NCBI GenBank assembly: GCA_027005175.1
Contig: JALTMC010000879.1
Span: 1-9,514, forward strand
DNA: 9,514 nt
Reading direction: 5' to 3'
Source of the DNA: Myxococcales bacterium
GTDB lineage: Bacteria > Myxococcota_C > UBA6777
Shown here: positions 1-7,510 of the stretch, piece by piece
How positions within the stretch are numbered: position 1 is the first letter of the stretch
Layout of the letters: each line of letters starts with the position of its first letter
The notes under the pieces: generated by a model
Told to the model about the DNA's origin: nothing
The model's database searches: none
What the model saw: only the letters and a program-made list of their open reading frames with translations
Made by a program: the position numbers and the translations under genes

Positions 1-1484
1 ATGAAGTATTTATCCACAATGGTCCAATAGGCGGTGGTTCCCGGCCACGCCCGAATCTTGAATTGACGCCGCTTGTCGTGGGTGGGTACCCGCTTGACTT
101 TGGCACCGGCAATCCTCAGGACTTTGGCCAACGTTGTCAGAGCGTGATGGGCCTTCTTTACGTCCTTTAATTCCGCGACTACGGCAAGCTCCAAGGAAGA
201 GGGAAGCAACATGGGGCTTTTTTGAAAGCGGTGATAGACCTTGGGTGAGATGTGATACAGCGTAAGCATGGTGTGACCACTCAAAGCGGGGAGCAGATCT
301 TTCTTTAAATCCAAACCTGTGTGCTTTTTGAGAAGTGTATACATGAGTTTTGGACTGATACTTGTACGTGACGTCGAGAGAGCACGCGACAACAACGCTG
401 GAAGTTGTTTTGGATTCAAGGAAAGCTTTAATCCTAAAATTGCCCGTTTGTTGAGCAGTCGAATCATCTGGTCTGCTTTGCCACCAGGCGGTACCATGCT
501 CTGGAGTTGTTTCAGATACTTTGCCGCAAGTGGCAATCCTGCATCGAGTTGGATACCGTCAGCACCAAAGGATAAAGCCGATGTACTCTCTGCAAAAGGG
601 TTGTACCGACGCAAGGTCTTCACGATCGTCTGTGTTAAGGGGACCGTTCGATGAGGTCGTACTGGTCGAGACGAAGGACGTGACCCCGACGCAGATGTCG
701 GCTTGTTGGAAGGTGACTTTTTTCCTGACTGTCTCGGTGTATAGAGAAGCACCTGTGCCTTGTTGCGCCAACGCTTCCATTTGTGTTGGAGGGCCGCATC
801 GCCTTTGAGGCTGTCAGCAGCCTTGAGTTTCAATAAAGCCTTTAAAACATCCGCACCATGGTGAGTTGCTTTGTTGGTTTTCTTACCTTTGAGTACGGGC
901 AGCGCCACCAACGCGATGCCTTTGTTGATGGTATAGGCAAACTCTTCCGAGATACTCATCTTACGTTTTCGATACAGTGTTGTTATACCATCCTTGTGTA
1001 CCGTTTGTTTGGCCAGCAGTCGTTGCCTTCCAATGTCTTGAAGCAAAGCCCGGAAGCGTCTGGCGTTTTCGATGGCAACAGCAATGACAATCGCTTTGTG
1101 AGCTGCAATACGTACTCTCGCTGCAAGTAGTGGACTGTTTGTGCTGATGCCATGTTGGACAAACGTGGTGGGGTCTAAGAGGTTTACACCCAGAGTATTG
1201 CGAAATTGGGTGATGTATTGTCGCATCTGACCGAAAGCGATTTTTTTTGGCTTTTGTGGGCCTTCAAAGCGCAGGATCAGGGCATTCAACTTTTTGGGGA
1301 GTTGCGCCAACTTGGGGAGGATGAGCAAGCCGTGATGGTTCTTGGGGAGTAATCGCTGAAGTTGCCCTGTGGTGGCCGTGTTGCTGCCTTTTTGGCATCC
1401 TTTGCAGGCCACAGCACCAAGACTAAGGCAAACCAAAAGCAAAGGAAACAACGCGGACAATCGATTTCGATAAGTTCTGAACAT
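1..1484 (-). CDS. Putative lipoprotein, weakly DUF3352-like, C-terminus cut off by window edge
   Basis: The frame is open without a stop for 494 codons from an ATG at 1484 to the left edge, so the C terminus is missing. The start is chosen because GGAG (1492-1495) sits seven bases upstream and because a lipoprotein signal follows at once: basic MFRTYRNR, a Leu-rich core, then GAVAC with the acceptor Cys at residue 27. The mature protein begins with a segment resembling DUF3352-type proteins (LLPKNHHGLLILPKLAQLP, about residues 45-63), followed by alternating alpha/beta-looking sequence. A Ser/Pro/Arg-rich linker at about 251-281 splits it into two halves, and the second half again has motifs such as LGLKLSLNPKQLPALL. 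I see no catalytic motif. Seen: open frame, signal, linker. Inferred: envelope lipoprotein, and the family match is only by appearance. It lies 154 bases downstream of the lipase on the same strand and may be co-transcribed with it. Confidence 0.8.
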   Translation of the reverse strand, partial: MFRTYRNRLSALFPLLLVCLSLGAVACKGCQKGSNTATTGQLQRLLPKNHHGLLILPKLAQLPKKLNALILRFEGPQKPKKIAFGQMRQYITQFRNTLGVNLLDPTTFVQHGISTNSPLLAARVRIAAHKAIVIAVAIENARRFRALLQDIGRQRLLAKQTVHKDGITTLYRKRKMSISEEFAYTINKGIALVALPVLKGKKTNKATHHGADVLKALLKLKAADSLKGDAALQHKWKRWRNKAQVLLYTPRQSGKKSPSNKPTSASGSRPSSRPVRPHRTVPLTQTIVKTLRRYNPFAESTSALSFGADGIQLDAGLPLAAKYLKQLQSMVPPGGKADQMIRLLNKRAILGLKLSLNPKQLPALLSRALSTSRTSISPKLMYTLLKKHTGLDLKKDLLPALSGHTMLTLYHISPKVYHRFQKSPMLLPSSLELAVVAELKDVKKAHHALTTLAKVLRIAGAKVKRVPTHDKRRQFKIRAWPGTTAYWTIVDKYF

Positions 1485-1491
1485 GAGGTAT

Positions 1492-1495
1492 CTCC
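1492..1495 (-). promoter_or_regulatory. Ribosome binding site deciding the start at 1484
   Basis: Reading the minus strand, GGAG is followed by seven bases (ATACCTC) and then ATG. This supports 1484 as the start of the partial lipoprotein gene. The rest of the 154-base gap to the lipase stop holds no convincing terminator or promoter. Confidence 0.6.
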
Positions 1496-1638
1496 AACCC
1501 AAAGCAATAGGATGCTACAACGTGAGAATGCATTGAGGTGACATATCGATAGACCACTCGTCAAGAGCCATCTTACCGAGGATGCTCTAAATCAACTAGG
1601 AACATAGAGTCACTTGCTCTGAATTGCAATTTCGAAAT

Positions 1639-3153
1639 TTAGAAATCAAGTTTGCGAAGTCGCTTTGCTTCGTTGAGGTAGAATGTCTTGTGTTGGAAGG
1701 ACTTGTTGTTGTTGTCTGCGATCTGTCCTACTTCATCAAAATGATCGGCGGGTAGGAAGCCGAGGAACGTTCCCCATTTGGCACTGCTTACAGGAACAAC
1801 ACCGTCGTTGTCTCCCCGCAAAGCCTTCAACGTTGTGTAGCTCGCAATGAGAAATACATCAACCACTTCATTGTTGTGTTTCTTGCGACACTTTGTGTCG
1901 AGCAAGTTGCAACTCACTCCTGCCCAGGAAAAGTAGGCGACACGCTTGTCGTTGGGGTAGGTCTGGTTGTATTTCTTCATATTGGCCTCTCCCAGTTCCT
2001 TTGAGGGTTGGATCAGTAGGTTGGGAACAGGGACGCCCCGGTGTGGGGTACTGATGGTTGTGAGGCTGGCAATACGATCACCATACTTGTGACTGGCGAT
2101 CAACAGGCGACCGTCCACTCCCCCTTGGCTGTGGGCGATCAGGTTGAGCTTGCGTGCTCCAGTCTTTTGGAAAATATCATCGATCTTTTGCTTGAGGGTC
2201 TTTACACGCAGTGCCGAGCTTGCGATCGGCTGCACGGTTGGGGTGAACACAGAATAACCTGAGCGTGTGAGGTGGGATTTGACCTGATAGAAGTAGGTCA
2301 GGATGCCAAAGTATTTGTCGGTGCCTGCGAAACCATGCATCAATACGATCGGGTAGCGGGTGGCTTCTAGCTGGCAGTTGCGCGTACAAAAGACTTCGAT
2401 GCTATAGGAAACAGAGCGTGGGTAGGTGAGGGCGTCAACAACCAGAGATATCTCACCACTTTGGTCTATCGTAAATCTCCCAACCAACCAACCTTTCCCT
2501 TGTGACGCCGCCTGTGTGAGGGGTTTGTCTTGGGCCACTTTGTTCGCTCGCTTTGCATTGTATACGGTCAGGCGTAGATCGGCTGCCGCCGGGAAGCCTT
2601 TGACATGAACCTCATACTCTGAAGTCGCTGCGCCGACCATCCGAAAACCTTGGACACCACACGCGATTAAATTGCCAGAGTGAGGGCCTCTCCCCGACAC
2701 CAACTTCTGCCATTGGTTGACGAGGTTCAGTGGAACGCTCGGCTTTGTTGAGCAGGGCTTTGGTGCCGCTCTTTCCTCGCTTCTCTCGGCAACTCTCTCT
2801 ACTTCTGTCTCCTGAGGAGTGGGTTCAGCACGAACACCTTCTTCTTGGGGGGAATGTTCGTCTTGGCGTGGCTCTTGTGATGATGCTTCTTGTCCATGTT
2901 CGACTCGCCTCTCACCCGTGGCTTCCTGTGCGTCTCTTTTGCCTCCGTCTTGAGACGGTATGGCTTCTTGTTGATTGCCACGATCGGGTCGATGCGTTTG
3001 TTCATCGAAACCTGTGCCTATCGATGTACATGACACCACCCATGCCAGACAAACCAATACAAACCAACCGAAACTTCCGGATACAAGGGGTCGTATCCCA
3101 GGCTTCTTGGCTCTTCTGCTACTTTGTTCCCTTTTTTTTTCTTGTGATGTCAA
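1639..3153 (-). CDS. Lipoprotein-anchored family I triacylglycerol lipase
   Basis: Predicted alpha/beta-hydrolase that cleaves triacylglycerol or related esters outside the cytoplasm. The start is a TTG at 3153 with GAGG six bases upstream; an in-frame TAG lies 15 bases upstream and no in-frame ATG occurs before codon 172. Residues 1-42 are a lipoprotein signal (basic start, hydrophobic FVLVCLAWVVSC, acceptor Cys42). Residues about 50-130 are a Glu/Gln/Arg-rich linker. Residues about 134-262 look like a small beta domain, perhaps PPC-like. The lipase domain starts at YPIVLMHGFAGTDKYFG (267-283) and aligns well with Pseudomonas/Burkholderia lipases. The nucleophile is Ser342 in AHSQGG, followed by TTISTPHRG (365-373). 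The likely acid is Asp450 (NDGVV) and the likely base His471 (DHFDE), spaced almost as in Burkholderia lipase. The nucleophile elbow has Ala in place of the first Gly of GXSXG, as in Bacillus lipases. Cys415 and Cys422 could form a disulfide. No foldase gene is visible nearby. The family is secure; substrate and the PPC call are inference. Confidence 0.93.
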   Translation of the reverse strand: MTSQEKKREQSSRRAKKPGIRPLVSGSFGWFVLVCLAWVVSCTSIGTGFDEQTHRPDRGNQQEAIPSQDGGKRDAQEATGERRVEHGQEASSQEPRQDEHSPQEEGVRAEPTPQETEVERVAERSEERAAPKPCSTKPSVPLNLVNQWQKLVSGRGPHSGNLIACGVQGFRMVGAATSEYEVHVKGFPAAADLRLTVYNAKRANKVAQDKPLTQAASQGKGWLVGRFTIDQSGEISLVVDALTYPRSVSYSIEVFCTRNCQLEATRYPIVLMHGFAGTDKYFGILTYFYQVKSHLTRSGYSVFTPTVQPIASSALRVKTLKQKIDDIFQKTGARKLNLIAHSQGGVDGRLLIASHKYGDRIASLTTISTPHRGVPVPNLLIQPSKELGEANMKKYNQTYPNDKRVAYFSWAGVSCNLLDTKCRKKHNNEVVDVFLIASYTTLKALRGDNDGVVPVSSAKWGTFLGFLPADHFDEVGQIADNNNKSFQHKTFYLNEAKRLRKLDF

Positions 3154-3523
3154 CCTTATCCTCAGCTAGCTTGTCTACGGTCCAGGGCGACCTCTTTTCC
3201 TGTACGCGATGGTCTCATGACAGTCCATTCTACTCTGACCCAACCCAAATGGGAAGTGAATGTGACTCATCTTCTTGCTTCTTGTTGTGATCTCTCGACC
3301 TTGCATGAGATTTTCCTTTGCGAGATGGACAAAATCGTGTACAACAAAGTAGTTGGTCTGCTGTAGGAGTATTTTTTTAATGGCTTTCCTTGTCGTGCGT
3401 TAGAGGCGGATTCTTTTTGGGTAGGGGGTAGAGTCTCTTTCCGTGGTCTACGGAGCTACAAGACTTAAATCCTTGTGGTGACAGACTGGCAAGGTGGTTT
3501 GCTGTGATGATTTTTGAAGAGAG
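3154..3523. other. Divergent intergenic region between lipase and cytochrome operon
   Basis: 370 bases with no convincing gene. It must hold the control regions of both divergent transcripts. Besides the lipase promoter candidate at 3227-3255, the plus strand shows only a weak promoter-like pair, TTGCGA (3318-3323) and TACAAC (3340-3345) at 16-base spacing. A short dyad, TCCGT-N5-ACGGA (3440-3454), lies about 75 bases before the operon start and could be an operator half-site pair or chance. Minus-strand open frames here are the antisense of the downstream Asn repeat and are not credible genes. Confidence 0.5.
3227..3255 (-). promoter_or_regulatory. Candidate sigma-70 promoter for the lipase gene
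   Basis: On the minus strand TTCCCA (3255-3250, four of six matches to TTGACA) is followed after 17 bases by TAGAAT (3232-3227, five of six matches to TATAAT). It would start transcription near 3220, some 67 bases before the TTG start of the lipase. The match is by eye only. Confidence 0.4.
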
Positions 3524-3529
3524 GTGGGT

Positions 3530-4957
3530 ATGGCACAGTGCTCCCAAGATTGGGTTGCTCGCACAGTACGGCGTTGGATCGTGACATTGTATGTTATGTC
3601 GTGGGCTGGTGTGTTTGTTGCGTGTGGAGGAACATCCTCGAACAACACAAACACCAATCAAAACAACACAAACACCAATCAAAACAACGCAAACGCCAAC
3701 CAAAACAACGCAAACGCCAACCAAAACAACGCAAACACCAACCAAAACAACGCAAACACCAACCAAAACAAGAAGCCACCACCTACAATTCCTGGTGAGT
3801 TGGAGCCAAAGTCATGGGGCGAGTTGAAGTTGGAGGCCCGCTCCTATGCGTTGCATAAAGAGCTATTGGATGATGCAGATCTTCAGATGATCTTGATGGG
3901 AAAAGATCTGTGGGTTGGGGGGAAGAAGGGGTTATTTCGTTGGGCCAATGGGAAATTCGAACAGATCGATAAAGTTCGTGTCACAGCTTTGGCTGTGTGG
4001 GAGTTGAAGAAAGGGCAGCCCGCTTTGCTGGTGGGTCGAGAGAATCGAATTGACTTGTGGCTGAACCACACCATCGCACCCTCTGCTTTGAGTAGCATCT
4101 TGGAAAAGGGTGAAAAACTTCAGGTCATGGTTGCACGTGGCAAAACCGATCTGTGGATCGGCACGGACAAGACATTGTGGCGGTGGCAAAACGAAGATAC
4201 ACCGATTCAACAGTTTAAGCAGATCAAGGGTGTGAAGTCTCTCTATGTTTATGATGGTTCGCCGGAACTCATTCTTCACACGAACGACGATAAGATCATT
4301 GGATTGCGCAACAACAAGGGTTCTTGGGAGCTTCGTTCTTTGGAACGTGAAGTTAAAGACACAACATTGGAAGATGTGTTGCCCTGGAAGAACGGTGAAT
4401 TCTGGGGAATGGCGAAGGGCAAGTTATTCTTTCGCAAGCGAACAGAGAAGAACGTTGCTTGGTGGCCGTTTCGGTTGAAACCCAACAAAGACAAAGATTT
4501 CGAATGGTCTGTTCGAAGGATGGCGTTGGATTTTAAAGCGGGCACGGTGTGGCTCTGGGTGAAAGATGGGATCTTGCGGATCGACGAAGCGGAAGCTCGC
4601 TTGTTGCGTTGGAAAGAGAAGCTGGAGAAGGTTGTCTTGTTTCGTATTGGAAAAGACGAAGGACTCTGGATCAGCGATGGGAAGGTGCTTTGGCGTATCG
4701 GACAGGATGGTCCTGTGACGACGTACCAAAAAGATGTGAAACCTTTTGTACAGCAAAGTTGTTTGAAGTGTCATAAGCAAGGCGGGTCAGCAGATTTCTA
4801 TCTACTGACTACGTATGACGAAGTACGCAGTGGTGTCAATGATATGATTCGGCGAATCGAAGAGAAGGGCAGTCCGATGCCACCTCCTCCCAACAAGTTG
4901 GTGGGTGGTGACGCGGAGACTCTTAGACGATGGATTCAAGGTGGATACCGGCAGTAG
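3530..4957 (+). CDS. Lipoprotein with Asn repeat, beta-propeller-like region and C-terminal cytochrome c module
   Basis: First gene of the operon. The start is taken as ATG 3530 (475 aa), five bases after GAGG at 3521-3524; an in-frame GTG at 3524 overlaps that site and is less likely. Residues 1-32 are a lipoprotein signal ending GVFVAC, acceptor Cys32. Residues 38-79 are six heptads NN(T/A)N(T/A)NQ, a flexible tether. From about 125 to 392, blade-like repeats recur: LWVGGKKGLFRW (127-138), LWIGTDKTLWRW (208-219), VWLWVKDGILRI (340-351), LWISDGKVLWRI (379-390). These resemble two-component-regulator propeller blades. The C-terminal 75 residues match a PSCyt1-type heme module: DVKPFVQQSCLKCH, with Cys411, Cys414 and His415 for covalent heme c. 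Met450 in GSPMPPPP is the probable sixth ligand, and the family-typical RRWIQGGY closes the protein. Inferred role: outer-membrane-anchored electron-transfer or sensing component. Seen: signal, repeats, CXXCH. Blade count is uncertain. Confidence 0.88.
   Translation: MAQCSQDWVARTVRRWIVTLYVMSWAGVFVACGGTSSNNTNTNQNNTNTNQNNANANQNNANANQNNANTNQNNANTNQNKKPPPTIPGELEPKSWGELKLEARSYALHKELLDDADLQMILMGKDLWVGGKKGLFRWANGKFEQIDKVRVTALAVWELKKGQPALLVGRENRIDLWLNHTIAPSALSSILEKGEKLQVMVARGKTDLWIGTDKTLWRWQNEDTPIQQFKQIKGVKSLYVYDGSPELILHTNDDKIIGLRNNKGSWELRSLEREVKDTTLEDVLPWKNGEFWGMAKGKLFFRKRTEKNVAWWPFRLKPNKDKDFEWSVRRMALDFKAGTVWLWVKDGILRIDEAEARLLRWKEKLEKVVLFRIGKDEGLWISDGKVLWRIGQDGPVTTYQKDVKPFVQQSCLKCHKQGGSADFYLLTTYDEVRSGVNDMIRRIEEKGSPMPPPPNKLVGGDAETLRRWIQGGYRQ
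3641..3766 (+). repeat. Six tandem 21-bp repeats encoding Asn-rich heptapeptides
   Basis: Six in-frame 21-bp units without gaps encode NNTNTNQ twice, NNANANQ twice and NNANTNQ twice. Units 1-2 (3641-3682), 3-4 (3683-3724) and 5-6 (3725-3766) are identical in pairs at the nucleotide level, an AABBCC order. Since it sits just after the lipidated Cys, the segment is probably an unstructured spacer from the membrane. Its length could vary by slippage without breaking the frame. Confidence 0.95.
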
Positions 4958-5014
4958 GCGGGTTGTATACTCGTCGGTAATGTGCGTTTCCAAGAGAGAA
5001 GAGGAGTGGAAGTG

Positions 5015-6649
5015 ATGAGATTCTGGAGGAAGTCTATACCCCTGTTGCTGATGGTGGGTATGGGCCTGGTTTGGTTTGGCGATATGCCACAAGCTGAGGT
5101 CTGTGCTCCCAAGGGCTTTCAGCCCGAGTTGCAGTATCTACGTCGTCTCAGCCTGGATTTACGGGGAACTCTCCCTTCTGTGGCTGAGATGCAAACAGTG
5201 ATCAAAGAAGGCAAAGTGACAACCAAGACACTGTCTGCGATGATTAACTCGGATGCTCTTCAGACTCAGCTCAAGGCATACCACCGGGATCTGTTGTGGC
5301 AAAACATAAACAACATTCGTTTGGCGAATGTGGCTTGGCGGCTTGTTGGAAATGGAACAAGCGTCCCATATTATATCGCTTCTCAAGGTCGAAAACGAAG
5401 GTATCGCGGGCAAAATGTGCGATGTTTGAATGAGCCTGCGACATACAACAAAGATGGCTCCATCAAAACCAAAGACGGTATTTACAAAGGACCCGACGGC
5501 AAAGACTACCCTGTAAAGCAAGAAGGTTACGTGAAGATTCGTCCTTATTGGAACGCTACAAAAGAGGTGAAGGTCTGCGCTTTTGATGCTAGCGCCACTC
5601 TTTCTATCCCCTCCTACGACGGTAGCGGCAGGACATTTGATTGTAGCAAGTCTGCTTATCTCTCTCCCAAGAATGGTCGCTGTGGCTGTGGTCCCAATCT
5701 GCGCTGGTGTATGACTAGTACTGTGCAGCGGGAGATCCTGAATTCTCTTACAGAACAAACACAACGGTTTGTGAGTGATATTGTAAAAAACCACAAGCCT
5801 TATACCCAGGTTCTTGTTGGTAAGGAGATCGAGTTGAATGGTCCGATCTCACATTATTTTCGATACCAGACAGCAGCAGCTGGTAACCTCACGTATGCCA
5901 CTCCAGTACAAAATTATTCGATTCCAACAATTCCCTATCATGAGAAGAAGACCTGGAAGAAGGTTATGCGCACCAACCTTCATGCGGGCTTGCTGACAAT
6001 GCCCTTGTACTTGCTCAAGTTCTCTTCCAATCGTGGACGAGCCAATCGTTTTTACAATGCATTCTTGTGTACTCACTTTCAGGCTCCTCCGGGTGGTTTG
6101 CCACCGGCGAGTGACAGCTGTCACGATGAACCTAACTTGATGAAGCGCTGTGGTTGCAAATACTGTCACCAGACCGTGGAGCCATCGGCTGCCTATTGGG
6201 GACGCTGGGCTGAGGCTGGTATGGCAGTGCAAAACGCTGCGGAATATCCGAAGATCTCTAGCTTTTGTAAGAAGATGCAAAACCGTGGGAACCCAACTTG
6301 CCGTCGCTTCTATTTCTATCCCGGCGACGACAAAGAGATGAAATTTCTGGGCTACCTCCGTTCGTATGTTTTTGCCACCAAGTCTATGGAGCCCAACATT
6401 GAGAAAGGCCCGATCCTTCTGGCTCAACGCTCCATCGACAATGGCTCCTTTGCCAGTTGTACAACACGCAGAATGTGGACCTGGTTTGTAGGGAAGGCTC
6501 CCCATGCTCAGCAAGAGTCACAAATGCTAGAGTTGGCCTCCCGCTTTAAATCCAACAACTATGACCTGTTGAAATTGATTCAAGCGATCGTTTCTACGCC
6601 GGAATACCGTCAAGGTCGACTGCTTAATCGACAAGGAGCATCCCGATGA
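5015..6649 (+). CDS. Exported PSCyt2/PSCyt3/PSD2-like (DUF1549/DUF1588/DUF1585) protein with CXXCH
   Basis: Second operon gene, 57 bases after the first. ATG 5015 (544 aa) is preferred, with AGGAG eight bases upstream and a signal peptide directly after it; an in-frame GTG at 4982 would add eleven charged residues. Residues 1-27 form the export signal (MRFWRKS, hydrophobic core, PQA). ELQYLRRLSLDLRGTLPSVAEM (38-59) is the typical opening of a DUF1549/PSCyt2 domain. Residues about 115-235 form an insertion with six Cys (137, 188, 210, 223, 225, 232). NRGRANRFYNAFLCTHFQAPP (339-359) and RCGCKYCHQTVEPSAAYWGRW (378-398) follow the DUF1588/PSCyt3 pattern, with Cys381, Cys384 and His385 as a possible heme c site. 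The end, RRMWTWFVGKAP to LIQAIVSTPEYR (485-532), resembles DUF1585/PSD2 tails. It is shorter than many relatives and lacks a clear DUF1592 block. Biochemical role unknown; neighbour genes suggest a joint envelope function. Confidence 0.85.
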   Translation: MRFWRKSIPLLLMVGMGLVWFGDMPQAEVCAPKGFQPELQYLRRLSLDLRGTLPSVAEMQTVIKEGKVTTKTLSAMINSDALQTQLKAYHRDLLWQNINNIRLANVAWRLVGNGTSVPYYIASQGRKRRYRGQNVRCLNEPATYNKDGSIKTKDGIYKGPDGKDYPVKQEGYVKIRPYWNATKEVKVCAFDASATLSIPSYDGSGRTFDCSKSAYLSPKNGRCGCGPNLRWCMTSTVQREILNSLTEQTQRFVSDIVKNHKPYTQVLVGKEIELNGPISHYFRYQTAAAGNLTYATPVQNYSIPTIPYHEKKTWKKVMRTNLHAGLLTMPLYLLKFSSNRGRANRFYNAFLCTHFQAPPGGLPPASDSCHDEPNLMKRCGCKYCHQTVEPSAAYWGRWAEAGMAVQNAAEYPKISSFCKKMQNRGNPTCRRFYFYPGDDKEMKFLGYLRSYVFATKSMEPNIEKGPILLAQRSIDNGSFASCTTRRMWTWFVGKAPHAQQESQMLELASRFKSNNYDLLKLIQAIVSTPEYRQGRLLNRQGASR

Positions 6650-7407
6650 AACGAGTTCGTTACTATCTGTCTGTTCTGGTTCTGTCAGCGTTGGTGTTGT
6701 GGGGGTGTCAAACCGAAGGACCCAACACACAAAATCAGCCCGATCCATCGAACCAGAACAATACAAAGAAAACAGACAAGCCGGAGCAACCACAAAATCG
6801 GCAGACACCTCCCACAGGTCGTGTTGACCCTCCTCAGCCGACCAAGCCTCATGTTCAGCCCCCACCCTCTGTGGAGGACCACTGGTCTAAGGCCGATCCA
6901 TCGAATGGCTCAAAGGGTACGTTGAAGGCATCGTTTGGACGTTACTCTCGGCGTATGAGTGTGATGCAATTGAAGGCGGTTCTTCCACAGTTATTCAAGG
7001 GGATTACGTGGAAGAGTGGATCGCGTAATATGTTCGATTTGCTATCCCGAACTTTGGGACAGGCTGATTATTTACAGGTGACGCAAAACTCTCGTGAATC
7101 AACGTCTCTGTTTATGAAGTTTATGGACGACATGGCCGGGCAGGTGTGTAAGGCTGCTGTCAAGGCAGATCGGAAAACCCAAGACATGAGACGACGCAGC
7201 GTGATTCGGTACAAGGATGTCAACAAGACACTGCGTTTTTTGCGGCTGAAGTTTCACTCTATTTATGTCCCGGAGAATTCAACAGAGAGTATCAAGCAGC
7301 TGCGAACTCTCTATGATCGTGTGCTTGCTAAGACCAGGAAGACTTCAACGGCATGGGAAGGTGTGTGCATCGCTGTACTCACTGCACCCGAGTTCTTTTC
7401 CTATTGA
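6646..7407 (+). CDS. Small lipoprotein of unrecognised family, PSCyt/DUF1501 operon member
   Basis: Its ATG overlaps the stop of the preceding gene (ATGA), and AGGAG lies seven bases upstream, so translational coupling is likely. The 253-aa product starts with a clear lipoprotein signal, LVLWGC, acceptor Cys21. Residues 22-78 are a Pro/Gln/Asn-rich linker. The folded part begins at FGRYSRRMSVMQLKAVLPQLF (97-117) and contains TWKSGSRNMFDLLSRTLGQADYLQVT (121-146), LFMKFMDDMAGQVC (155-168) and a C-terminal AWEGVCIAVLTAPEFFSY (236-253). The closing PEF-aromatic motif resembles the PEY tail of the preceding DUF1585-like protein. That suggests a related helical module, though I cannot name the family. 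Two Cys (168, 241) could pair. There is no CXXCH. Probably a membrane-anchored partner of the flanking proteins; this rests on operon position only. Confidence 0.85.
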   Translation: MKRVRYYLSVLVLSALVLWGCQTEGPNTQNQPDPSNQNNTKKTDKPEQPQNRQTPPTGRVDPPQPTKPHVQPPPSVEDHWSKADPSNGSKGTLKASFGRYSRRMSVMQLKAVLPQLFKGITWKSGSRNMFDLLSRTLGQADYLQVTQNSRESTSLFMKFMDDMAGQVCKAAVKADRKTQDMRRRSVIRYKDVNKTLRFLRLKFHSIYVPENSTESIKQLRTLYDRVLAKTRKTSTAWEGVCIAVLTAPEFFSY

Positions 7408-7510
7408 GTCAGCAAGTCAGAGAATGTTTTGAAATGGTAAGTAAGCACACGAAGACATAACCCGGCAGAGATGACAGCAACTGGTTATGTTCCGATAGTA
7501 GGAGTCAATC

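Noticed and set aside
1628-1639. Perfect 12-base palindrome AATTTCGAAATT at the lipase stop codon
   Set aside because: It is short and AT-rich with no T tract after it on the minus strand, so it is not a credible terminator, and a chance origin is likely.
2730-3290. Plus-strand 186-codon frame opposite the lipase N terminus
   Set aside because: It is antisense to the low-complexity linker and signal of the lipase, with no domain or convincing ribosome binding site.
3377-3766. Minus-strand frame with repeated VGVCVVL units, looking like a hydrophobic repeat protein
   Set aside because: It is the antisense of the Asn-rich 21-bp repeats in the lipoprotein gene and of its upstream region; it has no signal of its own.
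5849-6514. Minus-strand 221-codon frame (and a similar one at 5159-5794)
   Set aside because: Both lie wholly opposite the DUF1549-like gene, which has clear family motifs; their translations look like shadows.
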